From positions 1,426,001 through 1,490,000 of the forward strand of contig NZ_JAUSXK010000001.1 in assembly GCF_030815955.1 (NCBI RefSeq): a DNA stretch of 64,000 nucleotides. Direction: 5' to 3'. Made by a program: the position numbers and the translations under genes. This document shows, one piece after another, positions 35,233 through 45,614 of the stretch; the first letter of the stretch is position 1, and each line of letters begins with the position of its first letter. The notes under the pieces were generated by a model. That model was not told the origin of the DNA and searched no databases. It saw only the letters and a program-made list of their open reading frames with translations. The DNA comes from Microbacterium murale (GTDB lineage Bacteria > Actinomycetota > Actinomycetes > Actinomycetales > Microbacteriaceae).

Positions 35233-36345
35233 TCAGTTCCAGACGTCGGCAGCGATCTCCACGACCTCGCGCACCTTCGCCCACTGTTCGTCTTCGGTGA
35301 GGACATTGCCCTCTTCCGTCGACGCGAATCCGCATTGCGGGCTCAGCCGGAGCTGGTCGAGGGGGACGAAGCCCGCCGCTTGGTCGATGCGGTTCTTGAT
35401 GAGCTGCGGATCCTCCAGCTGCCCGGACTTCGAGGTGATCAGTCCGAGCACGACGCTCTTGCGCCCCTGAGGAAGGAAGCGCAACGGCTCGAAGCCGCCC
35501 GCCCGCTCGTTGTCGTACTCGAGGAAATAGGCGTCATACGACGTGCCTGCCAGCAGCTGCTCGGCGACCGGCTCGTACCCGCCGGACGAGATCCAGGTGG
35601 AGCGGAAGTTGCCTCGGCACACATGCGTGGCGACCACCAGATCGTCGGGCTTGCCTTCGAGCACACGGTTGAGCATGTCCGCGTAGCGTTCGGCGATTCC
35701 GTCGACGCGGATGCCACGCTGACGGGCCTTCTCCAACTCGACATCGGAACACAGGTACGCCCACGCCGTGTCGTCGAACTGGAGGTAGCGGGCACCGGCG
35801 TCGTAGAGCGCGGCGACCGCATCCCGATACGCGAGCACGAGGTCGTCGACCAGGTCGTCGCGGTCGTCGTAGATCGACGCATCGACGGCCTCCTGCTCGA
35901 GCCGGAAGTCGAGCACCGTCGGCGCAGGAATGCTGAACTTCGGCACCACACCGGTGGTGCGTTCGACGATCGACTTGAGCGAACGGAACTGTTCCACGAA
36001 CGGGTGCGATGCGTCGAACGAGATCTTTCCGTTCAGCTCGATGCCGCGCGGCTTGGTCTGCACGCCCTGGAACTGGATGCCGTGGTCGAGCTCGACGATG
36101 TCGACACCGCCCAGACCGTCGAAGAAGTCGAAGTGCCACCACGAACGGCGGAACTCTCCGTCGGTGGCGAGCTTGAGCCCGCTGTCCGCCTCACGTGAGA
36201 CCAGGTTCGAAATCGTCTCGTCTTCAACGGCGAGAAGCGCGTCGGCATCGATGTCGCCGCGCGCGAAACGTGCGCGAGCCTCTACGAGCGCGGGCGGGCG
36301 GAGGAAGCTGCCGACGATGTCGGCGTAGAACGGTGCGGTAGCCAC
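35233..36345 (-). CDS. MetE-like methyltransferase (methionine synthase C-terminal type)
   Basis: This 370-residue protein resembles the stand-alone C-terminal domain of cobalamin-independent methionine synthase (YxjG/YxjH class). Zinc-ligand candidates are His and Cys in THVCRGN, Glu in FLEYD and Cys in SPQCGFAS. It would transfer a methyl group from methyl-THF (or a related donor) to homocysteine. The gene follows the MarR gene in an apparent pabAB-marR-metE-like operon. In an O-demethylation setting it gives a second outlet for methyl-THF. A different thiol acceptor is an alternative. Confidence 0.75.
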   Translation of the reverse strand: MATAPFYADIVGSFLRPPALVEARARFARGDIDADALLAVEDETISNLVSREADSGLKLATDGEFRRSWWHFDFFDGLGGVDIVELDHGIQFQGVQTKPRGIELNGKISFDASHPFVEQFRSLKSIVERTTGVVPKFSIPAPTVLDFRLEQEAVDASIYDDRDDLVDDLVLAYRDAVAALYDAGARYLQFDDTAWAYLCSDVELEKARQRGIRVDGIAERYADMLNRVLEGKPDDLVVATHVCRGNFRSTWISSGGYEPVAEQLLAGTSYDAYFLEYDNERAGGFEPLRFLPQGRKSVVLGLITSKSGQLEDPQLIKNRIDQAAGFVPLDQLRLSPQCGFASTEEGNVLTEDEQWAKVREVVEIAADVWN

Positions 36346-36388
36346 ACTCCGACGATAGTGTTCTCTCGTCTTCCGTGCTGATCAGCTG

Positions 36389-36844
36389 TCACGAGAGGTC
36401 ACGTGTGCGTCGCTGGCCCTCTGCGGCCGCCAGACCGTGACGAGCGAGCCGAAGGAGCGATTCCAACTGCACCGCTTGGACGTCGCTCATCTCCGATGTG
36501 AGGCGGTCTTCGATCGCTTGGACATCCACGCGCACCGCACGCATCCGTTCGCGTCCGTCTCGAGTGATGAAGAGAAGGATCTGACGCGCATGCTCGGGAT
36601 CCGCCTCCCGTCGCACCAACCCCTCCTCGATCAGGGGAGCGAGCGTCTGCGCCATCGACTGCGCACGCACGAGCGACCTGCGGGCGAGTTCGGACGAGGT
36701 GATTCCAGGGAGCCGATCAAGGACTGAGAGCGCCGTGTACTGAGCTGCTGACATTCCGTGCGATCTGACGGTGGCCATGAACGGCCGGCGCAGCCCCGAC
36801 TCGAGCTGCTTGATCACGTAGATCAGGTTCAGATTCTCACTCAC
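36389..36844 (-). CDS. MarR-family regulator in the pabAB operon
   Basis: The 151-residue MarR protein starts at a GTG (36844) preceded by GGAGG; a GTG at 36862 is possible but would lose that ribosome site. The recognition region is TSSELARRSLVRAQSMAQTLAPL, and the wing carries EADPEHARQIL. It lies 30 nt after pabAB and 43 nt before the MetE-like gene on the same strand. The palindrome at 38922-38939 in the pabAB/metF divergent promoter is its most likely operator, so it would control the whole C1/folate cassette. Confidence 0.75.
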   Translation of the reverse strand: MSENLNLIYVIKQLESGLRRPFMATVRSHGMSAAQYTALSVLDRLPGITSSELARRSLVRAQSMAQTLAPLIEEGLVRREADPEHARQILLFITRDGRERMRAVRVDVQAIEDRLTSEMSDVQAVQLESLLRLARHGLAAAEGQRRTRDLS

Positions 36845-36874
36845 TCCCCCATCCTCCCTCACGAGACCCCGTCG

Positions 36875-38905
36875 TCAGGAGGGGATGAGCGGCGCCGTGG
36901 CGACGGAACGCGCCTTGTCCATCGCCTCGTCGAGTTCATCATCGGGGTCGGACCCGACGATGATGCCTCCGCCGACATGGAGCCTGAGTCGGCTGTTCGA
37001 GCCATGAAGCGTCCGGATGACGACCGAGAACTCTGCGCGAGATCGATCGAACCAGCCCAGCGACCCCGAATACAGCCCGCGCCGTGCCCATTCCACGTCT
37101 CGGATCAGCTCCATGGTTCGGCGTTTCGGCGCCCCTGTCATCGATCCGGCCGGGAAGACCGCTCGCAAGCAGTCGATGGGACCGTGCTCCGGTCTGAGCT
37201 TCGCGCTGATCGCAGAGACGAGCTGGTGGACTCCGCGATACGTCTCCACTTCCATCAGCTGGGTGACGGCGACTGAGCCGCGCACAGCGACTGTTCCCAG
37301 GTCGTTGCGGATGAGATCGGTGATCATCAGATTCTCGCGACGGAACTTATCCTCGGTGGCAAGTCGCCACCGAGCGATCGCGTCGCCCTGCGCGTTCGCC
37401 GATCGAGGAAGGGTGCCTTTGATCGGACGGACCTCCGCGTCGCCTGATCGCGTCACAGACAGCATGCGCTCGGGCGACGCCGACAGCACGACCTCGGCGC
37501 CGTGCCGCAGATATGCTGAGTAAGGAGCAGGACTCCGCGCCCGCAGCTCCAGATAGTGGTCGAGCGGATCGCCGTCGAGTTCGAACTCGAGCGGGAAGGT
37601 GAGGACCGCTTCATATGTGTCCCCCCGCCGGAGTGCGTCATCGATGCGCTGATACGCGGCAGCGTATTGCTCGCGCGGGAGCGTCGATCGCGGCATAATC
37701 CTCGCGGGTGCGGCAGGGCTCTGAAGCGTGCGCGATTCGTCGAGCAGCGTGACGAGTTGCGCCACCTGCGTCTCCAGAGCGGCGAAGCAGGTGATGAGGC
37801 GATGCTCGTGATCGAACACCACGGTGCGGTTCGCCCGCATGAAGAACCCGTCCGCTGGCGATCCTGGCTCCGCCGACGGCAGGATCTCCTGGGTGTCGTA
37901 TCCCGCTATCCCCACCCAGCCGCCGACACCGGGCGGCGCGTCGGCGGCGGGCGGCGACGCCTCAGCGGACAACCGAACGAGGTGGCGCAGGAACTCCGCT
38001 CGGGGAATCGCTGTGACGCCGGCGCCGGCATGCTCCGCTCCCCCGACCACCACGCTCTCATCTTCGGGATCGAGGTAGCCGAGCAGCGAGAACCGCCCGC
38101 TCCATTCGCGGGAGTCGGCGGAGTCGAGCCAGAAGGCCCTGCTCCGTCCGCGCAGGAGATGCGAGGCCACGATCTCCGGCGCGATCCACTCGGGATATCG
38201 CAGGGATACGTGCGGGCCGGCAGCCTGGGCCGCGTCACCCGGCGGCGTCGCCGTCGCTTCATCCTGTTCCGGGGGATCCTCGCGCAGAGCGAAGCCGGCC
38301 AGCACGAGGAAGTTCTGCAGCATCCTCGTGCCCTCCTCGGTCAGGATCGATTCGGGGTGGAACTGGAGCCCGTAGTGCGGAAGCACCTTATGCGCCACTG
38401 CCATCACGACTCCATCGTCGGTACGCGCCGTGACGTCGAGCGTCGGCGGGACGTCGAGCGCACCGAGCGAGTGGTATCTCACGACGCGGGTGCGCGGCGC
38501 CACACCTTCGAACAGCCCCGTGCCCGTGTGTTCGATCTCGTCGAGTTCGCCGTGCGCAGGCGGCAAGCGATCGACGGTGCCCCCATGGACGATGATGATC
38601 CCCTGATGTCCGAGGCAGACGCCGAGCGTCGGAAGCGTTCGCGTGGCGAACAGTTCCAGACAGGCGGCGAAGGCGGGCTCCGTGGCGGGATGACCAGGTC
38701 CGGGCGAGACGATGATCGCCGCGTACTCCGATTCCGTGCGTGGATCGAAGCGGTCCACGTGCACGACCTCGGGTTCGATATCGACCAGCCGACCGACAGC
38801 CTGGACGAGGTTGTAGGTGTACGAATCGTAGTTGTCGATGATCAGGATCCGCGCCGACTGATCCACGCTCCGCCTCATCGCCGTGATCTCATGGTCGTCC
38901 GACAC
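36875..38905 (-). CDS. pabAB: Aminodeoxychorismate synthase, fused PabA-PabB
   Basis: The 676-residue fusion makes 4-amino-4-deoxychorismate for p-aminobenzoate and folate. The N-terminal glutamine amidotransferase has its Cys in GVCLGHQG (about residue 97) and His-Glu in FHPES. The C-terminal chorismate domain carries PIKGTLPR, whose Lys is diagnostic of PabB (TrpE has Ala there), and ends with AVFPAGSMTGAPKRRTM. The GTG at 38905 has an AGAGGGA site. The location of a folate gene in a catabolic island, divergent from metF, suggests a dedicated THF supply. No aminodeoxychorismate lyase is seen here. Confidence 0.85.
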   Translation of the reverse strand: MSDDHEITAMRRSVDQSARILIIDNYDSYTYNLVQAVGRLVDIEPEVVHVDRFDPRTESEYAAIIVSPGPGHPATEPAFAACLELFATRTLPTLGVCLGHQGIIIVHGGTVDRLPPAHGELDEIEHTGTGLFEGVAPRTRVVRYHSLGALDVPPTLDVTARTDDGVVMAVAHKVLPHYGLQFHPESILTEEGTRMLQNFLVLAGFALREDPPEQDEATATPPGDAAQAAGPHVSLRYPEWIAPEIVASHLLRGRSRAFWLDSADSREWSGRFSLLGYLDPEDESVVVGGAEHAGAGVTAIPRAEFLRHLVRLSAEASPPAADAPPGVGGWVGIAGYDTQEILPSAEPGSPADGFFMRANRTVVFDHEHRLITCFAALETQVAQLVTLLDESRTLQSPAAPARIMPRSTLPREQYAAAYQRIDDALRRGDTYEAVLTFPLEFELDGDPLDHYLELRARSPAPYSAYLRHGAEVVLSASPERMLSVTRSGDAEVRPIKGTLPRSANAQGDAIARWRLATEDKFRRENLMITDLIRNDLGTVAVRGSVAVTQLMEVETYRGVHQLVSAISAKLRPEHGPIDCLRAVFPAGSMTGAPKRRTMELIRDVEWARRGLYSGSLGWFDRSRAEFSVVIRTLHGSNSRLRLHVGGGIIVGSDPDDELDEAMDKARSVATAPLIPS

Positions 38906-38914
38906 CGTTCCCTC

Positions 38915-38943
38915 TTGCGATTACCTATCGTAATAGGTATTGT
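38915..38943 (+). promoter_or_regulatory. Promoter with palindromic operator for metF (and pabAB)
   Basis: The -35 TTGCGA (38915-38920) and -10 TATTGT (38938-38943) are separated by 17 nt. In the spacer lies TACCTAT-CGTA-ATAGGTA (38922-38939), a perfect 7-bp inverted repeat with a 4-nt centre. A repressor bound there would block the rightward promoter. The leftward pabAB promoter is probably in the same gap. The MarR protein at 36389 is the nearest candidate. Confidence 0.6.
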
Positions 38944-38994
38944 CCTTCAACAGAGGCGCAAAGCTGCGCATCGCGGACCCGAAAGGATCAGCAC

Positions 38995-39870
38995 GTGGGA
39001 AACATCGCCCCGGCAACGACCAAGGCTGCTGCACGAGAGCTGGTGGATCAGTTCTCTCTGGAAATGACGGGCAAGGATGTTCCGGGCCTTCGCGAAGCCG
39101 CACATGCCATCCCTCAGGGAACCAAGATCAACGTCACCTTCCTCGGCAACGAGGACCTCGAGATGCGTGTCGCCGCCGCCAAGGCCGTGAAGGAGCTCGG
39201 GTTCATCCCGGTCCCGCACATCTCTGCGCGGCGCCTTCAGAGCCAGGCCCAGCTCGAGGAGTTTCTCGCGCGTCTTCAGGAAGTCGGTGCCACGGAGCAT
39301 GTCTTCGCGGTGGGCGGCGACCCGGCAGAGCCCGAGGGCCCCTATCCGGACTCGCTCAGCGTCATCCGCTCCGGCATCCTTCAGAACTACGGCGTCAAGG
39401 AGGTGTCCATCGCCGGATACCCGGAAGGTCATCCTGACATCCCCACTGATGTGCTCTGGCGTCACCTCGAAGAGAAGTCGGCCGCACTCAAGGAACAGGG
39501 CCTGGATGCCGTCATACTCACCCAGTTCGCCTTCGACACGGACCCGGTGATGGAGTGGATAACGGCGGTGCGCGATCGCGGCATCACGAGCCCGATCCGC
39601 ATCGGCACACCCGGACCCGCCGGAATCAAGCGACTCATCGCGTTCTCGCGCCGCTTCGGAGTCGGCGCCAACGCGATGATCGTCAAGAAGTACGGCTTCT
39701 CGCTCACCAACCTGATGGGTACCGCCGGACCCGACAAGTTCGTCTCCGACCTCTCCAGCCTGCTCGCAGCCGCCCCGCGCACCGCGCCCGTGATGCTGCA
39801 CTTCTACACCTTCGGCGGCCTGCTCGCCGCGGCCGAGTGGACCCATGAGTACATCAAGGCCCAGTCCTGA
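38995..39870 (+). CDS. metF: Methylenetetrahydrofolate reductase
   Basis: The 291-residue flavoprotein has MetF features: a TIM barrel with VPHISARRL, VGGDP (FAVGGDPAEPEG), QFAFD in the middle and GTPGPAGI. The start is a GTG at 38995 with AAAGGA upstream. In biosynthesis MetF reduces methylene-THF. Here, next to THF-dependent O-demethylases, it is likely used in the reverse direction to oxidise methyl-THF, as in Sphingobium SYK-6 where metF sits beside ligM. It is followed by purU and O-demethylase copy 2 on the same strand. Confidence 0.85.
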   Translation: MGNIAPATTKAAARELVDQFSLEMTGKDVPGLREAAHAIPQGTKINVTFLGNEDLEMRVAAAKAVKELGFIPVPHISARRLQSQAQLEEFLARLQEVGATEHVFAVGGDPAEPEGPYPDSLSVIRSGILQNYGVKEVSIAGYPEGHPDIPTDVLWRHLEEKSAALKEQGLDAVILTQFAFDTDPVMEWITAVRDRGITSPIRIGTPGPAGIKRLIAFSRRFGVGANAMIVKKYGFSLTNLMGTAGPDKFVSDLSSLLAAAPRTAPVMLHFYTFGGLLAAAEWTHEYIKAQS

Positions 39871-42225
<2,355 letters not shown>

Positions 42226-42238
42226 CCGATTCGGTGAT

Positions 42239-42280
42239 GCGTGAGGGTGGTGCCGAGGTTGCCTCAGCCCACCCTCACGC
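42239..42280 (+). terminator. Hairpin terminator of the metF-purU-demethylase operon
   Basis: GCGTGAGGGTGG (42239-42250) pairs with CCACCCTCACGC (42269-42280), a 12-bp stem, and GAGG/CCTC extends it inside. It follows the O-demethylase stop codon and precedes the PadR gene. Confidence 0.7.
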
Positions 42281-42328
42281 GTTCCGGCGAGACATCCCCC
42301 GTCGGCCCGATACGACCGAGGGAGATTC

Positions 42329-42937
42329 ATGAGTCTTCGCTACGCACTTCTCGCGATATTGCGCGTCGGCCCGCTGTCAGGGTACGACCTGCAGAAGCAG
42401 TTCTCGCAGTCGGTGGGACATGTCTGGCACGCCCCCGATTCGCAGATCTACCCTGAGCTGCGCAAGATGGAGGCCGCTGGTCTCGTGGAGGGCGAGGATC
42501 AGCTCCGAGGCGCGCGCGGTACGCGCCGGGTCTACCACGTGACTCCCGAAGGCGACAGGGCATTCATGGAGTGGATGGGCTCCCCGCTGGACTATCAGCG
42601 TGTACGGGACCCCGCCCATCTTCGAGCGGCCTACCTCGAATCCGCCTCCCCTGAGTCTGCCCGGGAGTTCTTCCGGAAGCACATCCAGGTATGGGAGGGC
42701 GAATTGGCGCAGTTCGAAGGCGAACTCACCCACATTCAGAATGTGAGCAATCCGATGCTCGTCCGACGGCTCGAGAAGATGCCTGACGGCGATCGGGAGG
42801 CCACGATCGAATACAAGAGACTCGCGTATCAGGGCCTCGTCGACAGGGCGCAGGTCGAGATCAACTGGGCGCAGCGCGGCTTGGATCTCGTTACTCGGCT
42901 CGAGAAGGAGAAGGTGGACGACGATGTCCCTGATTGA
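42329..42937 (+). CDS. PadR-family transcriptional regulator
   Basis: The 202-residue protein has the PadR winged helix (LLAILRVGPLSGYDLQKQF, then SQIYPELRKMEAAGLV) and a C-terminal helical Vir_act_alpha_C-type domain. PadR proteins often respond to phenolic acids. It has GAGGGAG upstream of its ATG and overlaps the start of folE by 14 nt, so the two are cotranscribed. It may repress folE and the upstream operon in response to an aromatic acid. Confidence 0.8.
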   Translation: MSLRYALLAILRVGPLSGYDLQKQFSQSVGHVWHAPDSQIYPELRKMEAAGLVEGEDQLRGARGTRRVYHVTPEGDRAFMEWMGSPLDYQRVRDPAHLRAAYLESASPESAREFFRKHIQVWEGELAQFEGELTHIQNVSNPMLVRRLEKMPDGDREATIEYKRLAYQGLVDRAQVEINWAQRGLDLVTRLEKEKVDDDVPD

Positions 42938-43532
42938 GAAGAACGCACCCTTGTTCGTGCAGGAGATCGATCGCGAGCGTGCGGCCAGCGCAGTTCGCGA
43001 TCTCCTCACGGCGGTCGGCGAGGACACCAACCGCCGTGGTCTGCAACGCACGCCGGAGCGCGTCGCCGATCTGCTCATCAGCATGCTCTCGGGAGTCGGA
43101 GTGGATCCGGCATCGGCGCTCGGCGCGCCCGTCCTCCTGGATGACGCCGAGGCGATCGGCGACGTGGTCGGCCTCACAGGAATCAGATTCTCCTCGCTCT
43201 GCGAGCATCACCTGCTCCCCTTCGAGGGGACGGTCGACATCTGGTACGCACCCCGTGAGCACCTCGCCGGCCTGAGTCGCCTCGCCTCAGCTGTCGAGGT
43301 GGCTGCCCGCCGACCGCAGTTGCAGGAACGACTGGGCAGCGATCTTGCGAACGCCGTCATGGCAGTGCTTCGGCCGCATGGTGTCTGCGTGCGCATCGAG
43401 GCGACGCACGGCTGCGTCTCGCACATGGAGCCCCGCGCCTCGGAAGCGCGTGCCGTCACGATCGCGAAAATCGGTGTCGTGCCTGGTCTTATGCTCGAAA
43501 CCGCAGAGGCGCGCGTCTCGACTGCACCGTAG
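42924..43532 (+). CDS. folE: GTP cyclohydrolase I
   Basis: The 202-residue enzyme opens the folate pathway by converting GTP to dihydroneopterin triphosphate. Zinc ligands are visible: Cys in SLCEHHLLPF with His, and Cys in THGCVSHM. RTPERVADLL and GLSRLA are also typical. It overlaps the PadR gene by 14 nt. With pabAB nearby, it points to enlarged folate production for the O-demethylases. A housekeeping copy elsewhere would be expected if this one is the catabolic copy. Confidence 0.9.
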   Translation: MSLIEKNAPLFVQEIDRERAASAVRDLLTAVGEDTNRRGLQRTPERVADLLISMLSGVGVDPASALGAPVLLDDAEAIGDVVGLTGIRFSSLCEHHLLPFEGTVDIWYAPREHLAGLSRLASAVEVAARRPQLQERLGSDLANAVMAVLRPHGVCVRIEATHGCVSHMEPRASEARAVTIAKIGVVPGLMLETAEARVSTAP

Positions 43533-43545
43533 CCGGTTCAGGAGG

Positions 43546-44721
43546 TCAGCCGACGAATGAGCTGAGTCCCGTGATCGCTCGCCCGACGATGAGGGTGTTC
43601 ATCTCTCTCGTGCCTTCGAAGGTGTAGATCGCCTCGGCATCGACGAAGAAGCGCGCGACGTCATACTCGAGCAGGATGCCGTTACCTCCGAGCGTCTCGC
43701 GCGCGAGCGCGACGGACTCGCGCAGCCGATCTGCGACGACGATCTTCACGAGGCTCGCCGCGGCATCATCGGCGGGCGCCTCTGCCGTTCGACACGCCAA
43801 CGACAGTGTCTGTGCGATGTTCGCGACGATGCGAACCAACTTCTCCTGAACCAATTGGAAGCCCGCAATGGGGCGGCCGAACTGCGTCCGCTGCGTGGCG
43901 TAGGCAAGGGCAGCGTCGTATGCACCCAGCTGCATCCCCGCCGCACTCCACGCGACGTCTGCACGCAACTCGCGCATCGCGCGGTTCACATCGCGAAAGC
44001 TCTCGATCCGCGGCAGCCGCCGTGTCTCGGAAACGGCCACGCCGCGCAACGTGACCTCCGCGTTGTGCACCATCCTCGCGGCCACCTTGTGCTCGATCAC
44101 GCGGCGTTCGACGCCCTCGGATTCCGTGGGCACCACGAAGGCGAGGATGCGATCGCCGTCCTGCTCGCGCGCGATCACGACGATGTTGTCGGAGATCGTC
44201 GCGTTTCCGATCCACCGCTTCGCGCCATCGAGAATCCAGCCGTCCCCTGCCCTTCGGGCGACAGTCTCCATGCCGCCGGCGATGTCCGATCCGTGATCCG
44301 GCTCGCTCAGGGCGAAGCATCCTGTGAACGTGAAATCAAGGATCCCTCGATCCCACTCCTCGATCTGCTCCGGGGAGCCGCCGGCGTGGATCAGCGTCCG
44401 GAACATGTTCGCCTGTCCGCCATAGAGGATCGAAACGGAGAGGTCGAGACGGCTGAGCTCCAGCGTGACGAAGCCGCGGTACAGCTCCCGAACAGCACCG
44501 GTCTCGGTGACGAGAGCGGGATCGTCGAGCAGTCTCAGCTGCGCGAGTCCCGCCCGGAAGTCGCCGAGGTTCGCAGCCTGCTCCCATCGTTCCGCGAGCA
44601 CGGGACGGATCTCGGCGTCGAGGAAGGCCCGAAGACGCCGGATCTTGTCCACCTCTACGGGGGTCAGTGCGTTCGCGAACCCGAGGAGGTCGCCAGGATA
44701 CAGATCAGCCGCTTCGCTCAT
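43546..44721 (-). CDS. Acyl-CoA dehydrogenase, hydroxycinnamate set B
   Basis: The 391-residue FAD-dependent dehydrogenase has the FAD/substrate motifs FTGCFALSEPDHGSD and KRWIGNATISDNIVV and the C-terminal YTFEGTREMN with the catalytic Glu expected for glutaryl-CoA and related dehydrogenases. It would desaturate the saturated phenylpropanoyl-CoA to the cinnamoyl-CoA, which lets set B accept dihydro-phenylpropionates as well. A comparable dehydrogenase is present in the C. glutamicum phd cluster. Its ATG overlaps the amidohydrolase stop by 4 nt; set A has no equivalent. Confidence 0.75.
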   Translation of the reverse strand: MSEAADLYPGDLLGFANALTPVEVDKIRRLRAFLDAEIRPVLAERWEQAANLGDFRAGLAQLRLLDDPALVTETGAVRELYRGFVTLELSRLDLSVSILYGGQANMFRTLIHAGGSPEQIEEWDRGILDFTFTGCFALSEPDHGSDIAGGMETVARRAGDGWILDGAKRWIGNATISDNIVVIAREQDGDRILAFVVPTESEGVERRVIEHKVAARMVHNAEVTLRGVAVSETRRLPRIESFRDVNRAMRELRADVAWSAAGMQLGAYDAALAYATQRTQFGRPIAGFQLVQEKLVRIVANIAQTLSLACRTAEAPADDAAASLVKIVVADRLRESVALARETLGGNGILLEYDVARFFVDAEAIYTFEGTREMNTLIVGRAITGLSSFVG

Positions 44722-45593
44722 GACGTGACCGTATCCAACTCGAGAAGGCGCACGGCGTTCTCTTTCAGGATCAGTCCTCGCACATCCTCAGGGAGATCGA
44801 GCCGTTCGAAGTCCGCCAGCCATCGGTCCGGCGTGATCGCGGGGAAGTCCGATCCGAACAGCACCTTCCGCTTCAAGAACGTCCGCGATGCTCTCACGAG
44901 TGCGGGACTGAAGTACTTCGGAGACCACCCCGACAGATCTATCCAGACATTGGACTTGTGGGTTGCGATCGAGATCGCCTCGTCCTGCCACGGAACGCTC
45001 GGGTGCGCCATGATGATCTGCAGCTCGGGATGCCGTGCCGCGACATCGTCCAGGAGGATCGGGTTCGACAGGCCGAGCCTCAACCCGAGACCGCCCGGGG
45101 AACCGGCGCCGACTCCGGTCTGTCCCGTGTGCACCACGATCGGAAGGCGACGCTCCTCGATCGCGGCGAACAGCGGGATGAACTCCTCGCCCGAGGGGTC
45201 GAATCCCTGCACCGTCGGGTGGAACTTGAATCCGCGCACACCGAGATCGTCCGCTTGCCGATGCAGTTCCTCGATGGCCGCCGGCCCCTGGAGCGGGTCG
45301 ACGGAACCGAACGCGATGAGTGCATCCGGGTTGCGCTGAGCTCCGGCGACGATGTCGTCGATGCTGTTCGGGCGCCGCCCGGAGTTCGTTGTCGCGTCAA
45401 CCGTGAAGACGACGGCCAGCATCCTGCGCTCGCGATAGTAGGCAGCCGTCTCGTCGACGCTGAGCGCAGGATCTGATGTCCCGAAGTATCGATCCATCCC
45501 CTCGCGCTGCTCATCCGTCGCACCGAAATGGCCGTGATCATCGACCTGGATGTGGACGTGGGTATCGATCGCGCGGATGGCGTCAAGGTTCAT
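44718..45593 (-). CDS. Amidohydrolase-2 family deacetylase, set B (CouO-like)
   Basis: The 291-residue TIM-barrel protein has HVH (DTHVHIQVDD), GFKFHPTVQGF, HTGQTG, IIMAHPS and LFGSDFP, identical in layout to the set A protein at 7930-8838. The ATG at 45593 is preceded by GAGGGA. Predicted role: non-thiolytic removal of the acetyl unit from the beta-keto intermediate. Separate divergence of the two copies suggests different substrates. Confidence 0.75.
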   Translation of the reverse strand: MNLDAIRAIDTHVHIQVDDHGHFGATDEQREGMDRYFGTSDPALSVDETAAYYRERRMLAVVFTVDATTNSGRRPNSIDDIVAGAQRNPDALIAFGSVDPLQGPAAIEELHRQADDLGVRGFKFHPTVQGFDPSGEEFIPLFAAIEERRLPIVVHTGQTGVGAGSPGGLGLRLGLSNPILLDDVAARHPELQIIMAHPSVPWQDEAISIATHKSNVWIDLSGWSPKYFSPALVRASRTFLKRKVLFGSDFPAITPDRWLADFERLDLPEDVRGLILKENAVRLLELDTVTS

Positions 45594-45614
45594 TCGTGGT
45601 TCCCTCTGGTCGGG

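Noticed and set aside
36875..38905. Anthranilate synthase (TrpEG fusion) for the amidotransferase-chorismate protein
   Set aside because: The chorismate domain has the Lys of PIKGT that marks PabB; TrpE has Ala at this place, and the folate context agrees.
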